Shown in pieces: positions 20,271 to 33,720 of a stretch of DNA of 64,000 nucleotides. A model generated the notes under the pieces. That model ran no database searches. It was not told where the DNA came from and saw only the letters and a list, made by a program, of their open reading frames with translations. The position numbers were made by a program, and so were the translations under genes. This DNA comes from Erodium maritimum (Eukaryota > Streptophyta > Magnoliopsida > Geraniales > Geraniaceae): NCBI GenBank assembly GCA_963921825.1, contig OY997591.1, positions 38,461,825 to 38,525,824 on the forward strand, written 5' to 3'. Numbering within the stretch: the first letter of the stretch is position 1; each line of letters opens with the position of its first letter.

Positions 20271-22033
20271 AGACACCAACAATAAAACACAACAACCTCC
20301 GGCATAACCAATGCCTCCAACAGTTCTAATATCACTAGTTTCACAATCAACCTCCAGGCATGGTCATATGCCTCCAGTAATTCTAACATCGATAAGTTCG
20401 CAATCAATAAGTTCACTGCTCCTACGACACTACTAAGTGTCACATGCTTTTCTACTATTCGATAACCTACTTAACCCACGACACCCCAAGTGTCACATGC
20501 ACTTCTAATATTCAATAAACTCCTTAACCCACGACACCCAAGTGTCACATTCAATTCTACTGTTAACTTTCCCTAGTCAGGGCCGAGATCCGGCTACTTT
20601 TCCCTACCTCGTGCGTGTTCTCCAAAAGTTAACCAACAAGCCCCGGCGTGATCTCAGTCACTCGCCTAGCTTTCCTTTCCCTCGGTCTGCAGCACGATCT
20701 AAAAGAACACAATTTTAAGGCACTTTTAAACTCGCAGGAATAAACTGAAATTCAATAACTCGAGGCCCAAATGTAACCCCGAAAATGTCGACCACTCCCA
20801 AACTTCCCAATTACTCGACATTGTCGATATTGGACCCGGAAAGGCCCGATTCGCCCGACATGGCGAATCTGCTCGGGTTTTGGAAATGCCCTTCCGGGGC
20901 TCTGAAAATTCTCGTTTTCGTTTCTACGGTCGTAGAATAATTCAAGGGTTCCTAAGCACTCGACAGATTAAATTTCCAACTTCCGAGTCATTTAATTAGC
21001 GTTTAAAGTTTCTAAACCCGTCAATTACAACTTTCACAATTTAATTCCAAATTTCGATCCGGTTGTAGATTAATGACTCGGGGAACGTCCTAAACCACCC
21101 TAACACGAAACCCGAGCACGTGGGCCCCACACGGCCACAATGGAAAAATTCCCTTTTTGCCCCAAAACGTTCCTAACGAACCCCAAACCTCAACCATTCA
21201 TCTTTAAACCAATTCTAACCAAAACCCAACCATAATCAAACCGTTTAAGCTCAAACCCTAAATTTCAAACGTACCAAAAAGAAAATCGGTTAGGTGCTCA
21301 CCGTAGAGAATGACGGTGTGAACTCGATTCTTCTATCGTTGAAACGATCCACCGGTTGGATAGTCGGGAAATAGCAAAACCTCACACTTTTTCCTTATTT
21401 CTCTCTTCTCCTTCTCTCTCTTATTTCTCTTACTTCTCTCTCCTAATTTCTCATTTTTTTGAACTATGGTCGAGACATCTCAACCTTTCTTCTTTTATTT
21501 TGTTTTAAAAAATAAAACAAACTCTTCTTATTTACAAACTACCACTCATTTACCTTTTGTTTTGTTCAAAAAAATACCTAACACCACCACTTATGTGAGA
21601 AGTGGCAAGTGGATCCCACACCTTTTGAAAATATCTTCTAGATATTTTTAAGTCAGATTCGCGAAATTCGGACGTTTCGGGCCCCGAACGGGCACTTTTT
21701 CCAAGAAATTGCGAAACTTCACGGGCTATAAGGAAACGGCTCAACTAAGACCGCTGCGACGACGGATAAGCTTTTTGGATCCAAAACGGTCCTCGAATGG
21801 ACCAAAACGTCGCTCGATTGACTTTTCCAGCGAAAAGTCCACATTCCCCAAATTGGTCAGAAAGTCACCCTGTGTCCCCCGGAACTCACTTTGGTCGATA
21901 ACGGGGTCAACTTACGTCCGGTATGACCTTCGGGGTCAAATTTGGGTTCACTTAAGTGTCTGCTGAAATTTTTTAAATTTTCCTGTTTTTCGCAGATTTG
22001 ACTGGCGTTGACCGGGAGTGGTTATTTAAAACA

Positions 22034-22744
22034 ACGCACTTCAGGAGTTGAACCGGTCGTGGTACTTCACGCGAACCTGGTCCTCGCGTTCCCAAGTCGA
22101 CTCGGCCTCGTGGTGTCGCCACAACACTAGTTCTAAGCGGATAACCTTTCCGCGCAGGACCTGCTCTCGTGGATCCCTTTCCCACATCGGTTTCTCCTTA
22201 TACGGGACATCACCCGTTACCCCGACATTCTCCCACTAAAATACGTACTCAAGACCTTGAAAGGCCCGATACACCGCGGGGCTAACCCGCCTCCGTCGCG
22301 GTTGAAACGCAACAGTCCAACCTTCAGACTCATCTCTAGGGATACCTGACCACTGATTGTTGACTCGAGAGGTCGGCTCCGTCTGTCAGCATAGTTCCTG
22401 CTGACTCTGCGCGGTCTTCAACCGCTCACGCTTCGGCATGGCCGACTCAGCTGTCTCTTGGTCCAGTGCTAGACCCAATAAACTCTTATTCCTCACTTCT
22501 GCCCAGCACACGGGCGATCGACCCGGCCTACCATACAACCCTTTGAACGGTGCCATCATGATACTGCCCTGAAAGCTATTGTTGTAGGCGAACTCGGCTA
22601 ACCGCTCACGACACCCATCGTGACGTGCCCCCATTTCCACTGTGCAACCGGCAGTGGCTGCAATAATCCAGCGGGACGCTGTTGTTCGGCTCTCACCTTT
22701 TGACAAGTGAGGCACCGCGATACTAACTCCGCAACCGCTCTCCG
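22034..22744 (-). pseudogene. Element E integrase remnant (Gypsy)
   Basis: Reading leftwards, a zinc-finger-like LTCQK segment stands next to the junction at 22744. RLAEFAYNNSFQGSIMMAPF and LYGRPGRSPVCW mark the end of the integrase core. The C-terminal WRHHEAESTWERED region lies near 22110-22060, just before the 3' LTR. The fragment starts exactly where element F is inserted. It is a fossil with several reading-frame breaks. Confidence 0.85.
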
Positions 22745-24606
22745 TGTAAGACCCACCCCCGGTCGATCCCGGTAGAACCGGTGGATCCTAGCTAAGTTTG
22801 ACTTTTGGCCGGAAAAGTCAACCGATGACTCAGAAAATCATTTGGGACCTTTCCGGGGCCCAAAAAGCTTAGCCAACTTCACGGTTAGCTTAGTTGTGCC
22901 ATTTCCTTCAGTTTGACTGTAATTTCGTTAAAGTCAACCGTCGGTTAAATCTGGACTTTATATCGGTTGTTTTCCGATAAAATATTGGAAAGCTGGAAAT
23001 TATTTAAGTGGGAGTGACCTCACATGACACTTGTCATGCTTGGCTTGGAGGATGAAAATGAGACTTCAAATGACCCTCATACCCTCCTAACTTACCTTTA
23101 AAGGGATAAGACCTTAAGGGCTTTTGAGTAAATTGACATTTTAGGTCATTTAAAGGAAAGGGAGCAACAATTCAGCTCATTCCGTGTTGGTGCAGCCGAA
23201 ATTCACTAGGAGGGAGGAGGAGGAGAGCTCATTTCTTGAGGAAGAAGATAGAGAAGAAAGCTTGGATTTTGGAGCTTGTTCTTGGTCCTTTTGGCTCCAT
23301 TTTCACTTCATCGTCTTCATCTCATCTCCCTAGAGACCGTGGTACCGAGCTAGGAAAGAAGGAAGAACGTGGACGCAAGTTAGAGGAGCAAAGATCACGC
23401 TGGGACCCGTGTGAAGAACGGAGTGGTGACCACCGGGCTTATCATCAGAGTGTTGAGAGGAAGACCTTGAGGTAGGGAAAGTCTTAACCTCTCGTTTAAA
23501 TGCTTAGTATGCATGTTAGGCTAATAAAATTGGAAAGGTCCTAGAAATGCCTATAGGATGCGAATAACTAGATTAATTGTCCTTCAATTACTAATAACCG
23601 GAAGTGTCTAGTGGTGACTGATTAGGATGCCAATCACTAGGGTAACTCGCTTTCAATACTTGGGATTTTTTTTACTGGTAGAGCGGCCTTGGCAAAGCCC
23701 TCAGATTAGTTGCGTGTTAGGATCACATGCTTGGTTGTTTGGTTGCTTAGCGGATAGGCTAAATAGTCTAATGGAACTAGTTGAATTGCATATTTGAATG
23801 CTCGTTTGAAGGTTTTCATGTTTGGTTGATTGAACTCGTATTTGACTGTTGGTTGTACTTGAATGATTGCTTGATTTCTTTAAATGGTTGTTTGGAGCAT
23901 CGAGTATGACTGGTTGTACCGAGCGGTGCAATCAGGTGATCGATGCCCCGTTGGGTCGTAACTGGTAAGTGAACGGTAAGTTGTGATTGTGTGATTCGTG
24001 TGCTGTGTGTTGTGGTGAAAAGATGATGCGTGAGCTATGTGTGATAGTGAAGTGGTGTTTGTTGGGAATGGATTGCTTCGTGTTTCGGTTTGAGTGTGTT
24101 ACTCAATTATTATTTGATTAGTATTGAATTGCCCAAGTGTATGCTTCCTATGGGAGTAATACCTTGGTTCCTGAGGACCTAAAATGCTTTGGAGACGTTT
24201 CTGAGACTTCCGACGATATGTGCCCTGAAGGGTGTTTCCGATAGTCTCAATGATATGCGTCTCCTCTGGATTGGAGGGAAAATCCGAGAGGACACATCAT
24301 ATGTGGATCGGAGGGTGGTGACTCCATGTGCCACGGCATTGATCGGTTTACCTATTGCTTATGGTTGTTAAGATTTGTCTTGTTGAAATTGCTGGTGAAA
24401 TTATTGAGTTTAAAGTCCACCATGTTATGTATTTTCCCTACTGAGCGCAAGCTCACCCCTATGAGTTTATTGTTGTGATTACAGGCTTGTTTGAGGAGTA
24501 GAGGCTCGGGAGCTTCTTGGTGTGGGTGTCCTGTAGAGACTTCGTTTTCATTTCATTTCAATTTTGAACAAACCTTGTTGGAGGATTATTATTACACCCC
24601 TGGAGA
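22745..24606 (+). repeat. Element F, 5' LTR (3' end missing)
   Basis: It matches 47884-49745 almost base for base, with scattered substitutions. The match stops at about 24606, roughly 140 bases short of the end of the other LTR, and no primer-binding site follows. The segment after it is unlike the 3' LTR end. Confidence 0.88.
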
Positions 24607-26215
24607 GTTGGAACGACATGAGTCATGAGTTGCCTTAATGTTTGTCCTAAATGAAATCTTTACACTACAATGTTTGCATTACTTGATTGGTATCCTCTCC
24701 CTAGTAATCGGTGAAGCCGAATGGTTGAGATCGGAATTGGATTAACGGGCAATGATCGTCCCGCTAAGCATTCATTGTAGGGTGAGCCAACGGGTGGTGG
24801 TGTTGCCATTTGGGTGGATCTTTTCGAAAATTTTCAAGTTGTAGTTTGGTCTTGTTCAAGTGTTGACTTGTGGTTGACCGCTTTTCTGGAGCATGAGTAC
24901 TCCATGTGTGCTTGTATTGAGTGTTTTGGGTGGGGCGCGAGAACCCCGTATCCCGTTGTATGAGAACTATGAGTGGGGTCGTCGAACCCGTGTTTTTACC
25001 TTTGGTTTGAGTGGCCGTGAGTGCCGTGGGGTTGAGAGCCCGTGTACTAAGGTTGGTGTCTTTGGCTGGCCTCGGGGAGGTTGCGAGCATTCTTTGGCTG
25101 GCCTCGGGGAGGTTGCGAGCATTCTTTGGCTGGCCTCGGGGACGTTGCGAGCACTCTTTGGCTGGCCTCGAGGGAGGTTGCGAGCATTCTTTGGGCTGGC
25201 TTACGAGTTAGAGTCTCGGTAAGTTGCGAGCGTGTTTTATTGTTGAGATTTGGGGCACGAGAACCCCGTGTGCCCGTGTGTGGCGAGATTTGGGGCACGA
25301 GAACCCCGTATGCCCGTGTGTGGCGAGTTTGGGGCACGAGCACCCCGTAGTATTTGGGAGCACGAGAACTCCGTTTTTTGACTGTGTGGTGTCTTGGGCC
25401 GAGCATGAGAACTCTGCGTACCTTTGTCTTGTGGATTTGTGCCGGTAATTGTCCCGCTTAAGCGGAGGGTTAAGGGAAAATACGATTGGGTCATGCCGAA
25501 AGTTTGGTAGAACTAAAGTGTTTGTACTATCACGGGGCAACTCAGGGGCGCCACTGCAGTCGAGCGTGATGGTTTGATGTCAAGTTATTACAATGAGGTT
25601 CGGGGACGCCTGAATAAGGTTGTAACAACATGAGATCGACATAAAAAGGTTTAGGTAAAAGTTAAGAAATGGGAATCCATGGAAGGAAAGGAAAGGTTAA
25701 GGGTGATTATAGAATTGAATTGTGTTAAGTACTAAACCCCTCTTTGTGAAAGGATACCCGAGCAAGGGGTATGCCTGTTGCGTTGTGCCTTGTGTGGTGT
25801 GCTTGAGATTGAATCCTCCAGTGGGAGTGGATTTCTTTGACTTGATTGAACCCTCCTGTGGGAGTTGGTTGTGTGTTTGCTTAAATCGCTGGTTGTTGTT
25901 GTGAGACACATAGAGATGCGAACTTCTGTGCTATTATATGAGTATATATCTACTAAGCTTAAGAGCTGTAACCTTGGGTGACTTGTGAGACGCGCGTGAA
26001 CGTCCTTGTACTTGTTCGAACCTTTATTTTCTGTGTGAGACGGACGAGGTGCGGGTCTCTGGTCTACATAAGTGTTACTTATGACTTTACGACTTACTTT
26101 TGGTCCAAGTGGGATCCGGTGAAGACGCACGAGAACGTCATGGCTTGGTGAATCGAACGGATTAGGTTAAACCGAGATTTGAACCTTTAGTTGCTAAGGG
26201 CAGCGAACTGGCGAG
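24607..26215 (+). other. Element F leader with tandem repeats
   Basis: No coding is supported. It holds about five units of GGCTGGCCTCGGGGAGGTTG (25065-25215), shortened relatives of the E-LTR array. Three units of GGGGCACGAGAACCCCGTG follow (about 25250-25350), and then a segment around 25540-25640 (AACTCAGGGGCGCC, GTTCGGGGACGCCTGAA) shared with the leaders of D (9720-9800) and E (about 52105-52195). So F is a relative of D and E with a different LTR. Confidence 0.65.
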
Positions 26216-27430
26216 TTGTCACGTGTTTATATCCTGGAGAGTACCAAGAGCCGTCCAGTTGTGGGGCAGAGCCAGATACCAGCTATCGTTCTGGCAGGGG
26301 CAGTGAACGCCCAGGGAGCTACTTCCACAGAGCACCAGAGTTTTGGGGATAGACCGGTAGGGTCATCACCTAGAGTTCCTCCAGTCGCAGAGCCGACTCA
26401 AGCGACCCGATTGATGAGGTGGTCCGCGCAGTGTTAGATGCGCTCAGCATGAGAGTACAACACCGGCACAAGAGCATGTGCCTACTGCTGACGCAGTCAC
26501 TACCGAGACGCCAGGCCAGGTGGATAGTTACACGGCCCAGGCACTCTCAGGAGCCTTCATAAGTTGAGTACACCAATTTATTCCGGGAATCCAGACCCCG
26601 GGACAGTTGTATTATGGTTGGAGTGGATTACCCACAACCTTAATACGTTTAGAGTATTCAGATACTCGTTGGAGAATATGTTCCACGACCCCCCAACCGA
26701 GGGAGAGGCACGATACTGGAAGCAACGTGTGCAAACCAGATTTGGAAATGACTTCCAGCCGTTCAGCGGACTGTCCTTGGGATAGTGTTTCCTTCGATCT
26801 ATTCGAGATGACCGACACCAGCAGTCTTGGATCTGCGGTAGAAAAGGGGTGACCGTCTATGAGTATTAGAAGAGGTTCATGTCCCCGTATCGTTCGCACC
26901 CGGGATGGTGCCGACCAAGAAGAGCCGTCGTAGGCATTTGAGAAGGGACTCAGTTCTCTTGGCACAGATTGAGTCATTGCTTCAGAACCGTGGACGATTC
27001 AGCACTAGTGGAGCAAACACTAGCGTTAGAGAGACATGTTGGGAAACCGCCAAGGCGCGGAAGACCAGGCCGAGAGGCTTCTTGAGGCCGTCAGAGAGTC
27101 GCAATCCGTGGAGGCAGGGGACCTCAGGATTCTTCAATTCACAGACCCAGTCCGGTGAGGCACGATGGGTTGGAGAAGTAGCGTCCGTTGGACCTGCCTC
27201 GGTGGCATGGGTTGCCCCTACGCAAACAGTCGGAACGTCTAGGCCGAGAATGCCAATTGAGCGATGGATCTACGAACCGTTCCATAGGTCGACCTACGAG
27301 AGCCGACAAGAGAACATGCTACCATAGTAGTAAGTTCTTTCATCCCATCGAGAGGAGGACCTCCGATGCGGTAGGGCCAAGCGTACATGATTACCGGGGC
27401 CGAGTGAGGACTGGATACCGATCTTGAGAT
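26216..27430 (+). pseudogene. Element F gag remnant (Gypsy)
   Basis: The segment FSGNPDP-like (YSGNPDPGTVVLWLEWI) followed by EGEARYWKQRVQTRFG is typical of the Gypsy capsid region, in which a DP..A..WL motif and a W..F...F repeat occur. Arginine-rich stretches follow, and then decay. Several reading-frame breaks are present. It is a fossil. Confidence 0.6.
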
Positions 27431-28775
27431 CGTGTAGAGTACTTGTTACCGATTACATTTTGGTTTTCGTGTCAGCTGACACTTGAGCTTTACACTGGTG
27501 TATTGGTTCGTGGTGACGTATTGATCGACCGAGTTTAACACTGTTAAGCCCACCGGTACTTTAACCACATCGACTAGAGGTATGGTAGTACCGACTAGCA
27601 CCAGTGGGAGTTGGGAAGTGGAGTAACAAACTTAGTCAGATTTAAGGTTCTTTTCTTCTCCGATAGTGCGGATCGAATTTTAAGAACCGAGTGCTGAAAC
27701 AGCAAGCGTTCATCGAGCTCCATCAGCGACGAATGCCGAACAGTGAAAGGCCGCAGCCTTGACCAGTAAATGGTCTGACCGGTCACCGGAGATGACCGAG
27801 CAACGATCAGATCAGAGTAGCGCAACGGAAGCGTGGTGGGCCCATACCCACAATAGTCGTAATCTCCAGTTCTTCTAACCCCGCTACAAGATTTAAGTCA
27901 TAAGATTCGAACCGTCGAGACGATGTTATTTCACATCCTTGTTAGCAAGCGAAGGTGGCACGAGTGTGTGCCGTACGTGAGGAACTAAATGAAGGTGTGT
28001 TTCTTACATTATCCCCAGAAGGACTAAACTTAATCATAGGGTTATATCCTAGAAGCGAGAGCACCTCGCGTTAAAATACCAACTACAGATAGTTGAGGGC
28101 GACTACCACAAGCTTTCAGGCCAGTAACAAGATGGCACGGAACGAGGAATTGGATGATAGGTCGGATTTTGTGCCACGTGTGAGCACAGGAAAGATTAAG
28201 AGCTAACCATTGTGAGTTTTGATTTGTCAAGTAGCGGATGACGGAACCGCGCGAGTTTCTAAACTATTCAAGATTTTCGAGATCCCAGTGCGTGTTGATT
28301 ACTCCTTAAGAGGTGACTTGGATGGACCTGACTTTAAGTTTGTTTGATTGGGAACTCGTGAGCGGGTGTCAACGGTATAAGGAATACCGTCGGTTGGGAT
28401 AACCTTGGGAAATCGACCTTGGGTCGTGGTTCGCAGTCAAGTGTAATTTCGTGCGTTTAAGTTTGGTGTCTTGAAGGACGCCTACTTTTGACCAAGTGCC
28501 AGTGAGGGGTTCTATTGGTCCGTGTTGTTGTACGTCGTTCGTCCAATTAAATGTTGGTAGAGTTCATGGTGGTACTGAACCATGCACCGGTTTTGAGAAC
28601 CATGGTCTCGTGTTGTGATTCCAGTGAGCTGACTTGTGAGGTGGTTTGAGCAGGTGTTGAGAAAGTGGTATTGATGTCAAGAGAAATATCGCGAGTTGGA
28701 TAATCTTCTCGATTGATCACAGTGAGATGTGGTTGGCTTACCGCGAGTTGTGTTTGTGGTACGTGATGTGTAATT
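27431..28775. other. Decayed element F interior, left of the Copia nest
   Basis: No domain can be recognised on either strand. By position it would be the protease/RT region of F. The last 292 bases (28484-28775) are repeated at 45688-45979 on the other side of the Copia nest. Confidence 0.5.
28484..28775 (+). repeat. 292-bp flanking duplication, left copy
   Basis: This segment of F, starting ACTTTTGACCAAG and ending GTGATGTGTAATT, is repeated with only about two visible changes at 45688-45979. The copies flank the Copia nest directly. That is far longer than the 5-bp duplication made by Copia integrase. Confidence 0.9.
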
Positions 28776-30463
28776 TGTTAGTCTTAGTGCCCGTAGTTCA
28801 ATCCTAAATGTCCAAATGTATATATCATCGTTAGCAATAAAATTAAAGCGGCTTTATATTACTTATGTGTTGGAGTAATATATCGATGTGTGCTCTGATC
28901 TATGCCCACCATGCGAATAGAACCATAGATCGAGATAGATCACACTCGATAGGTCCCTAGTCAACAAAGCTTCACTAGAAGCGACTAGTATGAAAGATGG
29001 CTCTTTATGGCTTACGTTCTGTTAGTCATTGGAATGGGATTCCGGAGTCTGATCATAGATATCATGTGGGACATGATATTGGACGACCCGCCCTGAATAT
29101 GTGCCATAGATTAAGTCATGAACATATTTAGTGTTGTAGCTTGTCATGTATCCTTAGACCAAGGAGTCTTTGTGATCGCTATGTAGTCAACAACTGAGTT
29201 TGACCTGAGCCTAACGTTGTCCGTAACAGGGCTTCCATAACGGCCAAGATTGGCTTGGGGACGGGCTACATGAGTGACACGAAAGACGGCTAAGGGATTT
29301 ATCCCTCATACTAAGGTATGGGAAAGATATCGGTTCTCGGCCACTTGATCGAGAGTGACTGGAAGAATAGCATGGCCATGCACATGATACTGGGTATCAT
29401 ATCTTCAGTCATCTCACATATCAAGGAACGGTGATTGAGAATAATAAGGATGACGGCTCTATGCCTTATCTCAATCAGGATATCGGAGATAAAAGGATAA
29501 TGACAGGGACGACGGAAAGGTTAGAATCGACAGGGTCGATTCGTTATGTAGTGTCAGGCAATCCTAAAGTCTCGTTAGTTGCCACTTAAATAGGATCAAG
29601 TAAAATGGGATTTTACGTTGATCTATTGACATGCATAAACCTAAGGGTCACACCGGAGGACGAAACTCATTGACACATTTATGGAGAATGGCCAAAAGGG
29701 AGTTGTCTCGGGACATGACCAAAACTGGGTTTTGGGTCATGTGCCCGTACGTGAATAGGACTTTACGGATCGAGACAAGGCTTGGAGTCTTGGGATTGAT
29801 CGCGTCGGATAATGTTGGACATTTCCGGTATGGAAGGCTTGGAGGCGATGAGCGAATCACGGGACCTCGTTAGAAATGGCCACGGGCCATGTTCCAAGAG
29901 GCCCATGAAAGGCCCATGCAACCAAGGCCCATAGAACTAATTAATCAAGTCTTGATTAATTAGTACTAAGTAAGCAAGACAAGGATTAAGGTGTTGGTGA
30001 TTTACCACCTAACCCAATCTTGTCTTGCCATACTTTGTCCTATTTACACCTTACTTGACACCATACTTGTCCCATGCCTTTAGTTGGACAAGTATGGGTT
30101 TTGTTATGTTTAATTCATCTTTTTTCAACATAACAAACACAAGACAAGAATAGGAAACACATTTTCTCTCCCTCTTCCATGGCCATTTCGGGTTTGGCTA
30201 GTTTCCACCTCCATGTTTGTGTTCTTGAGTCCTCAAAGAGAAGAACTACGTGGCTTTGATTCCCATGTGGATACGTAGGCGTCTTGGAGACTCAAGCCAA
30301 TCATTCGTTAACCGGTGTTCTTGTTTTGGTAAGAACTAGTGCTGAATTTTTCTCTTGTGAATCCATTCTTTGTTAGTTGTTTCATGGTTTTAATCGTCTC
30401 TTGGTTTTCATTGATTTTCCGCTGCGAGTTGGTTCATCTCCAACCCTACCTCGAGACCCAACA
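28776..30463 (+). repeat. Element G, 5' LTR
   Basis: 1688 bases, starting TGTTAGTCTTAGTGCCC and ending GAGACCCAACA, followed one base later by the tRNA-Met primer-binding site. By eye it differs from the 3' LTR of G at about ten or more sites, including ATAGGTCC against ATGGGTCC and CCAAGAGG against CCAAGATG. Confidence 0.92.
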
Positions 30464-32018
30464 GTGGTATCAGAGCCGTGCTACCTTCGGGATTCACAAG
30501 ACGGTGTTCAAAGTTTCGGTTTTGCTTGAAAGTTTCGTTTTTGGCATGTTGTTTTGCTAAATTGATTGATAACATGTTTTAAATTATTGTTTATGGATTT
30601 AATGCATGTAAAATGAATTTTTTAAAATTATTTCAAATCTGGAAATTTTGAAAAAAGTTTGATTTTTCGGGTCTCAGGAGCGGGACTCTCGGGGAGCCGA
30701 AACCGAGACCGAACGGGGCTCCGTTGGACGGAGCTAGGCCAATCATGACCATTGGATGGTTGATATGCCAAGGCTAAACCGTTTTTTAGTTATGACGAGT
30801 TTGGAACCGTCATGACGAACTCGAAGATCAAATGTTCAAAAGTTTCATTTTTGAACGGTTTCGATAAACCGAGCATCAAAAAATTTCGAAACTTGGCTAT
30901 TAATTAAAACCGGAAAATCACATGATGTTTGATAACATGCTTGTTTGATAACACGATGTGTGATGTGATGTTGGCATGGTGTACATAATAGCCCCGAGCT
31001 CAATTTAATTATTTATCGCTTTTCACAGCCTGCGAGCCGTTAGTGTTAGCGTGTAATTATTCTTTCAAGGTGTGGTCGTCGAACCACTTGTTTGTAATAT
31101 TAATTTATTCCCGACCTGCGAGTCGTGTATTAAATTGTAATATTTTACTCAAGATGAAGAAAGGGCGAAAAGGTCATTTGGTGGCTTTTCGGGTGTTGGC
31201 ATCGGCTTGGAGTCGATGGAGCTCAAGAAGCTAGTGGGAGTTAGTTTAGGGGGCTATTATGTGCATATTTATCGCTTTATGCTTGGTTTAGTTTATGCAT
31301 GATTAATTCTATGTGTTTTAGAATTGCATGCTTAACTTTATTTACCGAGCATATCACCTCACATGCAAAGATAAAATTGGAATTTTAATCCTTGTGTGTG
31401 AGCCCTTAGAATCGTCATTACATTGGATGTAGTTGACGGGTTCGAAGGAAGAATTACATTGGATGTAATTTGAGGCATCATTGCATTTGGAATGTAGTTG
31501 ATGTGCTCATCGCATCTAGGATGTGTCAAAGTTTTAAACACAACCGGACAAGTAAAAACGGCTCATGTCTGATACCTCCCAATTATCAACACCTTACTAC
31601 CTCCCCATCCTATGGGTGTCGTGCACATTAGCGGAGCATCCATGGGAAAGCGGGGTAGTAGGTTTGGACGACATATGTGGGTGTCGTGCGCATTAGCGGA
31701 GCACCTACATAGTGACGGGCCATAGTTGAAAATTGGTGGACCCGACTACGATTCTCAGCCTGAGGTTGAGCTAGGGTAACAGATAGGGTAAGCCGTATAC
31801 ATAAGTGCATATCCTAGCCAAGAGTCACATTGGATGTGATTGGATGGAGTCCTACCTACATAGCTCGATTAAGTGGTGAGCATTAGTTCAGCTTAATCGA
31901 GTGAATCAAGGATCTTGGTTTCAGATTCTAAAGGTTTAGAATCGATTGTTGGTGTTTAAGCTTGATCTTCATAAAATTTATTCAGTTTACTGATTGAATT
32001 TTATCTGTTGTAGATCAA

Positions 32019-33435
32019 ATGGCAAATTCAGCGAACATTAATAGTTTGTCATTAAAAACCATTCTTGACAGGGTCAAGCTAAATAGGATAAACTATTTGG
32101 ACTGGTACAGAATTTTGAGGATAGTCCTCAAGTTTGAACGCAAAGAATATGTCCTTGACAAGGCTGTCTCTAAGACCATATCAGAGTTACATGAAGTGTC
32201 ATTAACTGCTGAGAAGAATATCTCAGGGATCTGGGGTCCAAGGATATTCTGATGGTCAACAAGGGAATTGGAAGTGGCAAGGGCTGGGCCCATGCGCACT
32301 TGGCAGGAAAGATGAGACACCTGAGAATGTCTGCTCTACTGCCAACAGCCTGGTCATTGGAACCGGGATTACAGGAAGTTCACGGTGGATCTGAAGAAGG
32401 GCAGTGGGACTGCGCCTTCATCAAATAGCCTGGATGATCTGAAGAAGGGCAGTAGGACTGCGCCTTCATCAGGAAACCTGGATGATCTAAGGAAGGGCGG
32501 TGGGACCGTGCCTTCAATCGGTATTAAATCTATAGAGCTACATCTCTCTACTTCCAAAGATTCATGGGTATTAGATACCATGACTGAATCTCACACATGC
32601 ACTAATATATGGTGGCTGAAAGTAGGAGAGATTTGGAAAGCACGAAATGGACCTCAGAGTTGTGGCAACTGCTGTAGGATCCATGAGTCTTGCTTTGCCA
32701 AGAGGCCTTGTCTTAGTTTTGTATAATGTATATTGCATACCTACTTTTAGTAGGAATATTATATCTGTATCCGTGTTTGACAAGGAAGGATATAATGTTA
32801 ATATTGGAAATGGAGTTTTCAATGTTCTATGCAATGATATGTTTTATACCAGTACTGACATGATTGGAGGATTGTACATATTAGATATGGGTAACAATGC
32901 CTCAAGTTCTATATATTCCGTTAATACCAAGAGGTCTAAATCCAACGATTTAAACCTAACTCTGTTATGGCACTGTCATTTGGGTCGCATAAACAAGAAG
33001 CGCCTATCAGCACTTCAGAAGTGCGGGCTTTCAGGTTCATTCGAATTCCATTCGATCGATAGGTGCAAGGTTTGTTTGATGGGCAAAATGACTAAAGTGC
33101 CCTTTATCGATCGTGATGAAAGGGCGGGTGAATTATTGGGGCTGATACACTCGAATGTGTTTAGACCAATAAGTTCACTTGCCAGAAGGGGTTTTAGCTA
33201 CTTTATCACATTTACTGATGATTACAGTAAAAATGGTTATGTCTATTCGGTGAGACATAAGTCTGAAGCTTTTGATAAATTCAAAGAGTTTAAGACTATA
33301 GTAGAAAACCAGCTCGACAAAGGTATTAAGGCACTTCGATTGGATCGAGGTGGAAAATACTTGACCATAGAGTTATTAGATCATCTAAAAGAGAATGGGA
33401 TCCTTTTGGAATGGACTCCTCCTAGGTCACTGTAG
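32019..33435 (+). pseudogene. Element G gag and integrase remnant (Copia)
   Basis: The gag start reads MANSANINSLSLKTILD followed by NYLDWYRILR. A region repeating LDDLKKGS and a Cys/His-like CQQPGHW remnant come next. The integrase zinc-finger HLGRINKKRL and CKVCLMGKM then lead to ITFTDDYSK in the catalytic core. Several reading-frame breaks are present, the same ones as in element H. It ends at the insertion of H. Confidence 0.88.
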
Positions 33436-33720
33436 TTGAAAGGTGTAGCCAAACGGAGAAATCGGACATTGTTAGACAATGGTCTGTTCCATGATTAGTT
33501 GGACTGATTTCCCAATCTCTTTTAGGGGTTTTGCTCTAGAGACGACCACATTCATAGTGAATCGGGCTTCGACGAATGGTGTGGAAGGGACACCATTTTA
33601 AAAAATGGTACGGGATGATGCCCGCTTTGTACTTCCTAAAGATTTGTGGTTGCGAGGCTTATGTGAAACATTTGGTTTCGACTAAGCTCGAACCAAGATC
33701 TGAGATATGCACCTTCGTGT

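Larger units (their letters stand above)
19109..22033 (-). repeat. Element E, 3' LTR (2.9 kb)
   Basis: On the minus strand it begins TGTTTTAAATAACC and ends GGGGCGTGACA. It aligns with 52415-55633 throughout except for a roughly 290-base segment present only in the other copy. It carries two arrays not found in LTRs A and B. The conserved promoter region (about 21450-22033) is shared with those LTRs. Confidence 0.9.

Noticed and set aside
23236-23475. 79-codon ORF identical at 48375-48614
   Set aside because: It is inside the F LTR and identical only because the two LTRs are copies. It resembles no known domain.
28980-29880. Short ORFs repeated in every Copia LTR (MALYGLRSV..., MIRSSPPSLPYRKC...)
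   Set aside because: They lie in the LTRs of G and H and recur only because the LTR does. Frames are not extended or conserved in the diverged LTR of element I.
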